From H2-BAC3 sp045863035 (GTDB taxonomy: Bacteria > Bacteroidota > Ignavibacteria > Ignavibacteriales > Ignavibacteriaceae): a stretch of DNA of 13,655 nucleotides. The translations under genes were made by a program, and so were the position numbers. The DNA lies in NCBI GenBank assembly GCA_045863035.1, contig BTUV01000081.1, positions 1 to 13,655 on the forward strand, in the 5' to 3' direction. The notes beneath the pieces are model-generated. The model had not been told where the DNA came from. It worked only from the letters and a program-made list of their open reading frames with translations, and did no database searches. Numbering within the stretch: position 1 is the first letter of the stretch; the number at the start of each line of letters is the position of its first letter. Below are positions 1 through 6,814 of the stretch, in pieces.

Positions 1-63
1 TGCTCATTTTCTCACTTTACAATAATCCTATTACGTAACTTTGGCTGGGTTAGGGTTTAAAAT

Positions 64-90
64 AAAAAATCCAGCTTTCGCTGGATTTTA
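64..90 (-). terminator. Intrinsic terminator of the tRNA-Lys gene
   Basis: A 7-bp perfect stem (ATCCAGC / GCTGGAT, loop TTTC) lies four bases beyond the 3' end of the tRNA and is followed on the minus strand by a T-rich tail (TTTTTATTTT). The stem is flanked by A and T runs on both sides, so it could also stop transcription arriving on the plus strand from the left. Confidence 0.75.
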
Positions 91-93
91 TTG

Positions 94-165
94 TGACCGC
101 GGGTGGGCTCGAACCACCGACCCTCTGCTTAAAAGGCAGATGCTCTACCCCTGAGCTACGCGGTC
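94..165 (-). tRNA. tRNA-Lys (anticodon TTT)
   Basis: The minus strand folds into a complete cloverleaf of 72 nt. The acceptor stem is GACCGCG / CGCGGTC, the D arm GCTC-AGGGGTA-GAGC, the anticodon arm TCTGC-CTTTTAA-GCAGA with anticodon TTT, the variable loop GGGTC, and the T arm GGTGG-TTCGAGC-CCACC, with discriminator base A. CCA is not encoded (the next bases are CAA), so it must be added after transcription. The gene is the last member of an array of related but broken units lying upstream at 166-414. It probably shares a transcript with them and ends at the hairpin at 64-90. Confidence 0.96.
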
Positions 166-414
166 TTTTTATTTTCAAACTTTTTGATTCCCCGACCCTC
201 TGCTTATAAGTCCCGACGTGTCGGGATCTACCCCTGAGCTACGCGGTCTTTTTATTTTCAAACTTTTTGATTCCCCGACCCTCTGCTTATAAGTCCCGAC
301 GTGTCGGGATCTACCCCTGAGCTACGCGGTCTTTTTATTTTCAAACTTTTTGATTCCCCGACCCTCTGCTTATAAGTCCCGACGTGTCGGGATCTACCCC
401 TGAGCTACGCGGTC
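166..414 (-). repeat. Three perfect 83-bp tandem repeats carrying truncated tRNA-Lys copies
   Basis: Units lie at 166-248, 249-331 and 332-414 and appear identical base for base. Read on the minus strand, each starts with the first 22 nt of the adjacent tRNA-Lys (acceptor 5' strand and most of the D arm). A 16-bp palindrome TCCCGAC-AC-GTCGGGA then stands where the 5' side of the anticodon stem should be. After it come about 19 nt nearly matching the anticodon loop, 3' anticodon stem and variable loop, with CTTATAA instead of CTTTTAA. The T arm and the 3' acceptor strand are missing, replaced by an A/T-rich spacer. The same spacer also precedes the intact tRNA, so the unit is a tRNA fragment plus upstream spacer. 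No unit can fold into a functional tRNA. Whether they are transcribed with the real tRNA or act as anything is unknown. Confidence 0.92.
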
Positions 415-513
415 GTGCATTCACGAATTAATTTGTAAACAGACTTTAAAATTATCACTTTTTTTGCAGAAATCAAAGTCCTGCTATCTGAAAATTTACC
501 TATATTCGTAAAT

Positions 514-546
514 GGGAATTTAACCCTTTTGGTTCCTTAAATTCCC
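514..546 (+). promoter_or_regulatory. Hairpin 1 of the mgtE leader (10-bp perfect stem)
   Basis: GGGAATTTAA (514-523) pairs perfectly with TTAAATTCCC (537-546) across a 13-nt loop. The loop contains its own AACC / GGTT complement overlapping the stem, so an alternative shorter pairing is possible. No U-run follows, so it is not a standard terminator. It lies about 80 nt ahead of the mgtE start. Confidence 0.55.
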
Positions 547-549
547 CAA

Positions 550-571
550 TTCCGGTGACTGCACACCGGAA
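550..571 (+). promoter_or_regulatory. Hairpin 2 of the mgtE leader (8-bp perfect stem)
   Basis: TTCCGGTG (550-557) pairs with CACCGGAA (564-571) around the hexaloop ACTGCA. It begins three bases after hairpin 1, so the two could stack. No U-run follows. It could also be a DNA operator, because the arms form an 8-bp inverted repeat. Confidence 0.5.
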
Positions 572-624
572 TCCAATCCTAATTAACCAATTCTTTAATC
601 TTGTAACCGCAAGAGGTGCAGGTA

Positions 625-2007
625 ATGATAGGAAATGTCATCTTCCCTGAGATCGTGAATCTGATTGAAATTCGCGATTTTGTTACGCTTAAATCCGTTC
701 TCGATGAGCTTCTTCCCCAGGATATTGCTGATTTAATTTCTGACATCCCCACTCCGAACGAACAGGCAGTTGTTTTCCGCCTGGTTCCTAAGGATGCGGC
801 AACCGAGATATTTGAGTACCTTGAAACAGACATCCAGCTCAATCTTCTCAAAGCGCTGGGCAACGAAGAAGTTTCAGCTATTCTTAATGATATGTCAGCC
901 GATGACCGAACCACCCTTCTTGAAGAGGTACCGGCTTCTGTCGCAAAAGAGATTCTCCTTAAACTTTCTCCCGATGAAAGAAAAATAGCAAAAACCCTGC
1001 TTGGTTATCCGGAGGAAAGTATCGGGCGATTGATGACCCCGGATTATGTAGCCGTCCGCTCTGACTGGACTGTCAGCCAGGTACTTGACCATCTCAGAGA
1101 AGTTGGCAAAAAAAGCGAAACGCTGGATATGATCTATGTTGTAAACAACAAAGGCATCCTTATTGATGATATTCAGATAAAAGAATTTCTCTTCGCGCCG
1201 CTTCACAGCACTGTTGATGAACTAATGGATGGCAACTACATCTACCTCTATGTATATGATGATCAGGAAAAGGCAGTTGAGACGTTTCAGAAATATGCAC
1301 TCCCTGCTATTCCCGTTACTGATAACGCAGGCATTCTGATCGGAATTGTAACGCACGATGACGTAATAAACGTTGCACAGGAAGAAGCGACTGAAGACTT
1401 CCAAAAGTTCGGCGCAGTTGAAGCGCTCGACGAACCTTATGCAGAAACCCCCCTCTTTGAGATGGTCAGAAAACGTGCCGGATGGCTGAGTATTCTCTTC
1501 CTTGGTGAAATGGCTACTGCTTCCGCAATGGCGTTTTATGAACATGCTATAGCCAAAGCAGTAGTACTCACACTCTTTATTCCGCTGATAATTTCAAGCG
1601 GAGGAAACTCCGGCTCTCAGGCCTCTACACTTGTCATTCGCGCGCTTTCACTCGGCGAGATTTCGCTCAAGGAGTGGTGGTTTGTTATGAAGCGGGAGAT
1701 CATTTCCGGATTTTTATTAGGTGTAATACTTGCATTGCTTGGTTTTTTCCGTATATACGTCGGCGAGATTAGCAGCGGCGCGTTTGGAGAGCACTGGTTT
1801 TTACTTGCCCTTACACTCGGATCTACACTTATTGGTATCGTGATGTGGGGAACTGTAATCGGTTCAATGCTTCCCTTTATTCTGAAACGGCTTGGCTTTG
1901 ACCCGGCAACATCATCCGCGCCGTTTGTTGCAACGCTTGTGGATGTTACCGGACTGGTTATCTATTTCACTCTTGCATCACTGCTGCTGTCAGGCACGCT
2001 CCTGTAA
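625..2007 (+). CDS. mgtE: Magnesium transporter MgtE
   Basis: This is an inner-membrane Mg2+ channel/transporter of the MgtE (SLC41-related) family. The 460-residue length matches the family (about 450). The order is an N-terminal helical MgtE_N domain (about 10-125), two CBS domains (about 130-255) which in known members sense cytosolic Mg2+, and five membrane helices (about 280-460). The diagnostic stretch GGNSGSQASTLVIRAL is present after the second helix. The final helix keeps the Asp in VATLVDVTG (about residue 440), equivalent to the pore Mg2+-binding Asp of the Thermus protein. I chose the ATG at 625 because AGAGG sits 8 nt upstream; a GTG at 616 in the same frame would add three residues but lies inside that site. 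The gene stands alone, divergent from the tRNA array and convergent with the acetyltransferase gene. The two hairpins in its leader may couple expression to ion supply, but that is inference. Confidence 0.96.
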   Translation: MIGNVIFPEIVNLIEIRDFVTLKSVLDELLPQDIADLISDIPTPNEQAVVFRLVPKDAATEIFEYLETDIQLNLLKALGNEEVSAILNDMSADDRTTLLEEVPASVAKEILLKLSPDERKIAKTLLGYPEESIGRLMTPDYVAVRSDWTVSQVLDHLREVGKKSETLDMIYVVNNKGILIDDIQIKEFLFAPLHSTVDELMDGNYIYLYVYDDQEKAVETFQKYALPAIPVTDNAGILIGIVTHDDVINVAQEEATEDFQKFGAVEALDEPYAETPLFEMVRKRAGWLSILFLGEMATASAMAFYEHAIAKAVVLTLFIPLIISSGGNSGSQASTLVIRALSLGEISLKEWWFVMKREIISGFLLGVILALLGFFRIYVGEISSGAFGEHWFLLALTLGSTLIGIVMWGTVIGSMLPFILKRLGFDPATSSAPFVATLVDVTGLVIYFTLASLLLSGTLL

Positions 2008-2010
2008 CCT

Positions 2011-2044
2011 GAAGAATATATATATCAGTCAGATATATTTCTTC
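2011..2044. terminator. Possible bidirectional terminator between mgtE and the acetyltransferase gene
   Basis: An A/T-rich inverted repeat (GAAGAA-bulge-ATATATC / GATATAT-TTCTTC, 5-nt loop) begins four bases after the mgtE stop and covers the last codons of the convergent acetyltransferase gene. There is no clean T-run on either side, so its termination strength is doubtful. Position between converging genes is the main argument. Confidence 0.4.
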
Positions 2045-2472
2045 ATGGCAACGTGCGGAAGATTCACCTCGTAAAAGGGAGGTCCATACACCGTATAACC
2101 AAGTTTTGTGTAGAATGGCACGGCGCTTTCTCTTGCATGCAGGGTAATTTTCCTGAAGCCCCGGCCTTTTGCCCAGCCCTCCGAAAAATAGACCAACGCT
2201 TTTCCGATACCGGCCTTTTGTACTTCCGGCCATACGGCAACCTGGCGCATTTTAATTTCATCTGAGGAGATTATTCTCATTAACAGTGTACCCAGCAAAG
2301 TTTCTCCGGTGAATGCATTGAAATGTATATCATCCGCTTCTGCCTGAAGCTGTTCCTCCGAAAAAGAAAGCCCCAAAGGTTCACGAAGCACACTGTGTCT
2401 CAGCGATACTTCACGTATATAATCCTGCGAATGATAGTCAATTATTCTGACAATAACAGGTTCACCGGCCAT
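2029..2472 (-). CDS. GNAT-family N-acetyltransferase
   Basis: A small (147-residue) cytoplasmic acetyl-CoA-dependent N-acyltransferase of the GNAT fold. The acetyl-CoA-binding motif A is seen as VAVWPEVQKAGIGKAL near residues 75-90 (Q-x-x-G-x-G type), and the C-terminal motif B region as AVPFYTKLGYTVYG, with the Tyr typical of the family. The arrangement resembles short ElaA/YjcF-type GNATs. The substrate cannot be told from the sequence. I prefer the ATG at 2472 because AAGGAG at 2482-2487 lies 9 nt upstream; a TTG at 2478 would leave only 3 nt. The gene follows the PhoH-like gene on the same strand after 103 nt, and its end is convergent with mgtE. Confidence 0.85.
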   Translation of the reverse strand: MAGEPVIVRIIDYHSQDYIREVSLRHSVLREPLGLSFSEEQLQAEADDIHFNAFTGETLLGTLLMRIISSDEIKMRQVAVWPEVQKAGIGKALVYFSEGWAKGRGFRKITLHARESAVPFYTKLGYTVYGPPFYEVNLPHVAMKKYI

Positions 2473-2575
2473 CAGCAACCGCTCCTTCTCTCTCTTTGTT
2501 CCCGTTCTTTCCGTCTAATCCGGATGAAGTATATATTTTTCAACCCATTACCCTTCCTTCTTTTAAGAATATATC

Positions 2576-3919
2576 TTACAGTAAATTACTCGCCAGTTCT
2601 GCCAGTTCAGAACGTTCCCCTTTTTCAAGATTCACATGAGCATAAAGTTTCTCCCCCTTAAAATGCTCAATCAGATATGACATACCGTTTGACTGTGAAT
2701 CAAGGTAAGGATGATCAATCTGATATATATCACCCGTAAAAACAATCTTTGCTCCCTCACCCGCGCGGGTGATAATCGTTTTAATTTCATGGGGAGTGAG
2801 GTTTTGGGCTTCATCAACTACAAAAAATATCCTCTGCAGACTTCTTCCGCGTATATAACTTAGCGGCTCTATAACCAGCTTTTCATCTTTAATAAGCTGA
2901 TTGATAACAGTATGCTGCTTATCTTCTTCTTTATACTGATCCTGGATTACCTTTAAGTTATCCCACAATGGCTGCATATACGGAGCCAGTTTACTTTCAA
3001 CATCACCGGGAAGGAATCCAATATCTTTATTACTCAGGGGGACAACCGGACGGGCAAGATATATCTGACGGTATTGTTTTCTCACCTGAAGCGCGCTTGC
3101 AAGCGCAAGTAGGGTTTTACCGGTTCCGGCTTTTCCGGTTATCGTGACCAGAGGAATATTGGGGTCTGAAAGTGCATCAATTGCAAATGCCTGCTCTGCA
3201 TTACGGGGACGAATGCCATATACTGTGTTTTTATCAATACGATTAAAGTTTTGCACTTCGCTGTCAATCCGTGCCAAAGCGGAGCGGGCAGGGCTGCGCA
3301 GTATGTAATATTTATTTCTTAGAAGCTCACTTTTTCTGTTCTTCGGCATTGCTTTTACCGGAAGAGTAAAGGGGAGCTCAAAGAGAGTATTAAGGGCATC
3401 ATCATCAAAGTCATCAATCAGGTCTTTTCCTGAATAGAGTTCTTCAATGCTACTCACCCGGTCAGTTGTATAATCTTCTGCTCTGAGAGAAAGCGCTTTT
3501 GCTTTCATACGGAGGTTCACATCCTTACTGACAAGAATCACCGATTCCTTATTTGATGATTCTTTCATTACCTCGTAGGCGCTGCTCAGGATGCGATGAT
3601 CAGGGTTATCTTCGTAAAAGAATTCCCGAATCTCTTTGGTCAGCCCCCTTGTAAGAGCAACCCTGACCTTGCCTTTCCCCTTGCCAAGCGAGACACCGCC
3701 GTTAAAGATTGCGTCACCGGTTATTTCATCAAGCGTGCGGGCAAACTCCCGCGCGTTCAGATTGATAACCTGGCTCCCCCGCTTAAAATGGTCAAGCTCT
3801 TCTATTACTGTGATGGGGATAACAATGTTATGTTCCTGAAAGTGATGTATGCACGATGCGTCATGAAGGATGACGTTTGAGTCCAGGATGAAGGTTTTTA
3901 CTGCTTTTGATCTTGCCAC
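2576..3919 (-). CDS. PIN domain-PhoH ATPase fusion (PhoH2 family)
   Basis: A 447-residue two-domain protein. The N-terminal PIN domain (about 8-150) shows the acidic residues expected of a metal-dependent RNase: Asp13 in ILDSNV, Glu40/Glu41 in VIEELDHF, and Asp133 in SKDVNLR. The C-terminal PhoH P-loop ATPase domain (about 235-447) carries Walker A GKAGTGKT at 262-269 and Walker B FFVVDEAQN with Asp369 and Glu370. Proteins of this architecture (PhoH2, YlaK-like) are known as RNA helicase/ribonucleases and are often associated with toxin-antitoxin or stress functions; no antitoxin gene is visible upstream here. The start is GTG at 3919. An AGAGAG site lies 7 nt upstream and no ATG lies close enough to keep the PIN start. 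The family assignment is secure; the physiological role is not. Confidence 0.93.
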   Translation of the reverse strand: MARSKAVKTFILDSNVILHDASCIHHFQEHNIVIPITVIEELDHFKRGSQVINLNAREFARTLDEITGDAIFNGGVSLGKGKGKVRVALTRGLTKEIREFFYEDNPDHRILSSAYEVMKESSNKESVILVSKDVNLRMKAKALSLRAEDYTTDRVSSIEELYSGKDLIDDFDDDALNTLFELPFTLPVKAMPKNRKSELLRNKYYILRSPARSALARIDSEVQNFNRIDKNTVYGIRPRNAEQAFAIDALSDPNIPLVTITGKAGTGKTLLALASALQVRKQYRQIYLARPVVPLSNKDIGFLPGDVESKLAPYMQPLWDNLKVIQDQYKEEDKQHTVINQLIKDEKLVIEPLSYIRGRSLQRIFFVVDEAQNLTPHEIKTIITRAGEGAKIVFTGDIYQIDHPYLDSQSNGMSYLIEHFKGEKLYAHVNLEKGERSELAELASNLL

Positions 3920-4128
3920 TAAACTGCTCTCTTTTTGCGGAACGCAATATCCGCAAGAACGGGCAAAATTGCAACCATGTTTACTAATATTTTACATATT
4001 GATAATATTGCCATTGAGCAAGATCACAGGATTTAAATAATCAGTAGTTAAGAATTAGTAAACCGGAACTCTGCATTAAAACATTTTTTGCGTCTTGGCG
4101 GCTTTGCGCGAGCTCCAGGAACAAAAGC
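3920..4128. other. Intergenic region upstream of the PIN-PhoH gene
   Basis: No gene is seen. The right part (about 4084-4111) contains TTTTTGCGTCTTGG followed by CGGCTTTGCGCGAG, a degenerate version of the CTTTGCG-type intergenic repeat that also occurs near 13220-13330. The left part is A/T-rich and presumably holds the PIN-PhoH promoter, which I cannot place reliably. Confidence 0.4.
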
Positions 4129-4164
4129 AGCCCAAAACAAAAAGCCCCGCGGGTACGGGGCTTT
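4129..4164 (-). terminator. Intrinsic terminator after the lipoprotein hydrolase gene
   Basis: A 9-bp perfect stem AAAGCCCCG / CGGGGCTTT with a 6-nt loop is followed on the minus strand by TTTTTGTTTT. It lies about 10 nt past the hydrolase stop codon. It closes the two-gene barrel-hydrolase unit and insulates the PIN-PhoH gene from it. Confidence 0.88.
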
Positions 4165-4174
4165 CTGGTATATA

Positions 4175-5125
4175 TTATTTTTTTATGAACTCAAGAACCG
4201 CACGGGTGAATTCTTCCGGTTTTTCTATTTGCAGCATGTGACCACATTCCGGAATCTCATATAGATCACAATCAGGGATTCTCCTTTTACCCTCCTTAAA
4301 CACATCAGCGGTAAAGCCGGGATTCAAATAGGGGTTCGGAATAAGTCCGTCGTTTTCACCATATACAATTAGTGTCTTGACTGAAATCTGTTCCAGTTTA
4401 TCTGAAGTTGGTTCATCAAGCATTGCATTTACACAACGAACAACTGTGTATGCAAATTCATCAAAATTTTTACTCTTTGCGGTTCTGGTACGCTCCTCAA
4501 CCATCCACTCAAGATCATCACGCCAGTTATAGAAGTTGTTGCTCAGATTACGGCGGATTCCCTCTTCAGTCGTGGCTTTAACAAACGGAACTGAGAACAC
4601 AGAGCGCAGCCAGTCCCCCTCCCCCTTCTGAAACGGTTCAATACCGGCAGGCGAGGCAAGTATCAGTTTGTCAAGCATTTCCGGATACTTCAGTGCAAAG
4701 TGTATTCCAATCTGACCACCCATTGAGTGCCCTGCATAATACACTTTCTCTAACTTAAGCTCGTTCAAAAGTCTGTATATAACATCAGCATAGAACGTGA
4801 GCTTATAGGAATAGCTTTTTTTATCTGACTTTCCATAACCCGGCAGGTCAAGAGCTATCACCCGGTAATCTTTTGAAAGTTCATCTATCGTGTATTTCCA
4901 GAAACCGGCGTTGCTTGCCAGACCGTGAATAAGCAGAATAGTTTTTTTTCCGCTCCCCTGGTCTATATATGCAACCTCCGGATTATCAAGCGCTTTTTTA
5001 ACCGGATATCCGTAATCTACATCTTCAAACTCAAGAGCAGGTGCATTGGTATATAAATAACCGCCTGAACATCCTGTAAGTGTCATAAGAACCACACTGA
5101 CTGCAATTGCTAATTTCATTTTCAT
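4175..5125 (-). CDS. Lipoprotein alpha/beta hydrolase
   Basis: A 316-residue alpha/beta-hydrolase with a lipoprotein signal peptide (basic start, hydrophobic core, lipobox LTGC, Cys19 as the lipidated residue), so it should be anchored to a membrane facing the periplasm or surface. The fold elements are in order: oxyanion motif LLIHGLA (His67-Gly68), nucleophile elbow AGHSMGG with Ser134, acidic residue Asp259 in YGENDGLIPN, and catalytic His296 in ECGHMLQIEKP. The cap region about 160-235 is typical of the hydrolase-fold esterase/lactonase group. The substrate is unknown; esters or lipids are plausible. AAGGAG lies 8 nt before the ATG. The gene starts 16 nt after the barrel gene and the two are surely cotranscribed, which suggests that the hydrolase acts on something entering or leaving through that barrel (inference). 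Confidence 0.9.
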   Translation of the reverse strand: MKMKLAIAVSVVLMTLTGCSGGYLYTNAPALEFEDVDYGYPVKKALDNPEVAYIDQGSGKKTILLIHGLASNAGFWKYTIDELSKDYRVIALDLPGYGKSDKKSYSYKLTFYADVIYRLLNELKLEKVYYAGHSMGGQIGIHFALKYPEMLDKLILASPAGIEPFQKGEGDWLRSVFSVPFVKATTEEGIRRNLSNNFYNWRDDLEWMVEERTRTAKSKNFDEFAYTVVRCVNAMLDEPTSDKLEQISVKTLIVYGENDGLIPNPYLNPGFTADVFKEGKRRIPDCDLYEIPECGHMLQIEKPEEFTRAVLEFIKK

Positions 5126-5141
5126 AATTTCATCTCCTTCT

Positions 5142-6704
5142 CTAAAACATCAGCCAGCTAAGGGTGGTGAATAAAACCCACGGATCTTTTGGTCTCACGC
5201 GGTCGTAGGTGGCTGTGGGAGCATTGTAAAAATCACCAAGTTTCAGATACGCCGCGCTCACGCCAAGTGTTAAGAATACTTTTATATTATACTTAAACTC
5301 AGCATTAAGCTCCTGCCCGATGAATGACGTTCCGCCGGCCGGAGTTACGTTTGATATCGCAAATGCGTATCCCGCTTTTAGTGACATTTTGTTCGGCACA
5401 AGGTCTTTTGAGTAATTAAAAAATCCCGCGGTAACACCATAACCGAGATTTGATATATCATGCACGGCAGAGTAGTATCTGTTAATTACCTGCGGGTCAG
5501 GGAACAATAGAAATGCACGGTGGGCAGAATATATACCAACCGGTGAGCCATAAACATTTCCGGTAATAACGCTGTTTAGTTTGCCGTCTGAAATACCATT
5601 ATCATCACCGGATGAAAAAATTAATTCCGCGCTGACTTTATCACTTGCCGTCATGCCATATTTATACTGCACTGCTGCATTAGCCGCGAAACCAAAAATA
5701 GTTCCATACGAGCCATAATCATTGCTGTTCACTGAGCTTACGGTATCAAGAGTGCCATAATTGGTCATTATATATGCATCCGCCTGCCATCTTCCGGCAA
5801 GAAAATCACGGTTATATGCTGTGCGAAAGCCGGTCCAGAAAATATCTGCCTCATATTTATTATTGGCAATCGGAAGAAAAATTCGGGTAGCGCCATTATA
5901 CTCAGCAAGTGCGCTGTTAAGCCCCTGACCAAGCACCGATATTCCGCCAAAACCCTTGCCCCGGTCATACGCATACCAAAAATCCGCGCCTGCTTCAACT
6001 AACGGAGCCACGCGCGACTCAACATCAAGCATCCAGAGAGCAACATCATCATTACGGCGTATTTCATTTTCCCATAACTGGAAGTAGCCGATTCTCCCTT
6101 TTGTTACAGGAGAAAGATTTGCAAAGAGACTTACTCCAACGGCCTGGGTTCCCCAGTAGGAAAGTTTATAAGAACTATTCTGAAAATAGCCAAGTGTGTT
6201 TACATTCGGGTCGCGTGCATTATCAAACAGGCGCTGCATACCAATTACCAGATTCCAGTCTGCTGAGTCAGGATGGATATCAACATTGGCCATAAGAGTC
6301 TGCAGATTTATCTGTCCGCCGTTAATTGCACCGCCTCTGTTATTACCGACACCGTATGCCTGATCACCCCAGGTGTAATCTATCTTAAACAGTCCTCTGA
6401 AAGTTGCATATCCGTCCAGAATCTTTGGCTTATATACAAAGAGGGGAACAAAGCGCTGTTCAAGATATACGGCTGTCTGGGGAATTGTATTGGTTGAGTT
6501 CTGCCCGAATAATCGACCAATAACCTGCCCCTGTAAAATATCATTAGTCGGACTGACGTTCGATCCCGTCCATCGGGTGAATGAATACCCGATGAACTGC
6601 AGTTCACCGGGAACCGGGTCACTGACCCGTTCTGTTTCCTGTGCCGCAATGGGGGCGGTCAGCAGAAAAATCAGCATTAATGAAAAAAGCTGATAGTTGT
6701 TCAT
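5142..6704 (-). CDS. Outer-membrane beta-barrel protein (putative porin)
   Basis: A 520-residue exported protein. Residues 1-21 form a clear Sec signal peptide (MNNYQLF, hydrophobic core, ending APIAA-Q). The rest is rich in alternating aromatic and polar strands with Gly/Asn turns throughout, and the chain ends in Trp-Leu-Met-Phe; a terminal Phe is the hallmark of BAM-inserted barrels. The size would suit a 16-18-strand porin such as the alginate-export or phosphate-porin type, but I do not recognise a specific family. I chose the ATG at 6704, because GGAG lies 5 nt upstream and the signal peptide starts there. A GTG at 6746 would add 14 residues in front of the signal peptide. The gene follows the terminator at 6756-6786, so it probably has its own promoter (an A/T-rich TATATT sits just upstream), and it leads a unit with the lipoprotein hydrolase. 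Confidence 0.8.
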   Translation of the reverse strand: MNNYQLFSLMLIFLLTAPIAAQETERVSDPVPGELQFIGYSFTRWTGSNVSPTNDILQGQVIGRLFGQNSTNTIPQTAVYLEQRFVPLFVYKPKILDGYATFRGLFKIDYTWGDQAYGVGNNRGGAINGGQINLQTLMANVDIHPDSADWNLVIGMQRLFDNARDPNVNTLGYFQNSSYKLSYWGTQAVGVSLFANLSPVTKGRIGYFQLWENEIRRNDDVALWMLDVESRVAPLVEAGADFWYAYDRGKGFGGISVLGQGLNSALAEYNGATRIFLPIANNKYEADIFWTGFRTAYNRDFLAGRWQADAYIMTNYGTLDTVSSVNSNDYGSYGTIFGFAANAAVQYKYGMTASDKVSAELIFSSGDDNGISDGKLNSVITGNVYGSPVGIYSAHRAFLLFPDPQVINRYYSAVHDISNLGYGVTAGFFNYSKDLVPNKMSLKAGYAFAISNVTPAGGTSFIGQELNAEFKYNIKVFLTLGVSAAYLKLGDFYNAPTATYDRVRPKDPWVLFTTLSWLMF

Positions 6705-6755
6705 GAAATCTCCGGAATTAATATATACACTTGTCTTATTCTTCACGCGAAACAG

Positions 6756-6786
6756 AAACGGAGGCAGTCATAAACTGCCCCCGTTT
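6756..6786 (-). terminator. Terminator of the six-gene lipid-type operon
   Basis: On the minus strand, AAACGGGGGCAGT (6774-6786) pairs with ACTGCCTCCGTTT (6756-6768) through 13 bp, one of them G-U, around a 5-nt loop. The tail is only moderately T-rich (TTTCTGTTT). It lies about 28 nt past the stop codon of the duplicated lipoprotein gene. The plus-strand version has an A-C mismatch in place of the G-U pair, so the minus-strand direction fits better. Confidence 0.72.
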
Positions 6787-6814
6787 AAGTAAACAAGGAC
6801 CTTTGTATTTGCTG

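Larger units (their letters stand above)
415..624. promoter_or_regulatory. Divergent intergenic region and mgtE leader
   Basis: This region separates the minus-strand tRNA array from the plus-strand mgtE gene and must hold promoters for both, though I cannot fix either with confidence. Its right half is occupied by two strong consecutive hairpins (514-546 and 550-571), so mgtE is likely to have a structured 5' leader. I do not see the conserved core of the M-box (ykoK) magnesium riboswitch. A ribosome binding site AGAGG at 612-616 precedes the mgtE ATG by 8 nt. Confidence 0.55.

Noticed and set aside
166..414. CRISPR array or integrase attachment site next to the tRNA.
   Set aside because: The 83-bp units have no variable spacers, and there is no integrase, cas gene or 3'-end tRNA duplication. 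The copied part is the 5' half of the tRNA, not the 3' end used by most integrases.
415..624. M-box (ykoK) Mg2+ riboswitch upstream of mgtE.
   Set aside because: None of the conserved M-box sequence is visible. The hairpins are reported as an unassigned leader instead.
2576..3919. PhoH2-type toxin-antitoxin module (PhoAT-PhoH2).
   Set aside because: No small antitoxin-like gene lies directly upstream; the 3920-4128 stretch has no credible reading frame.
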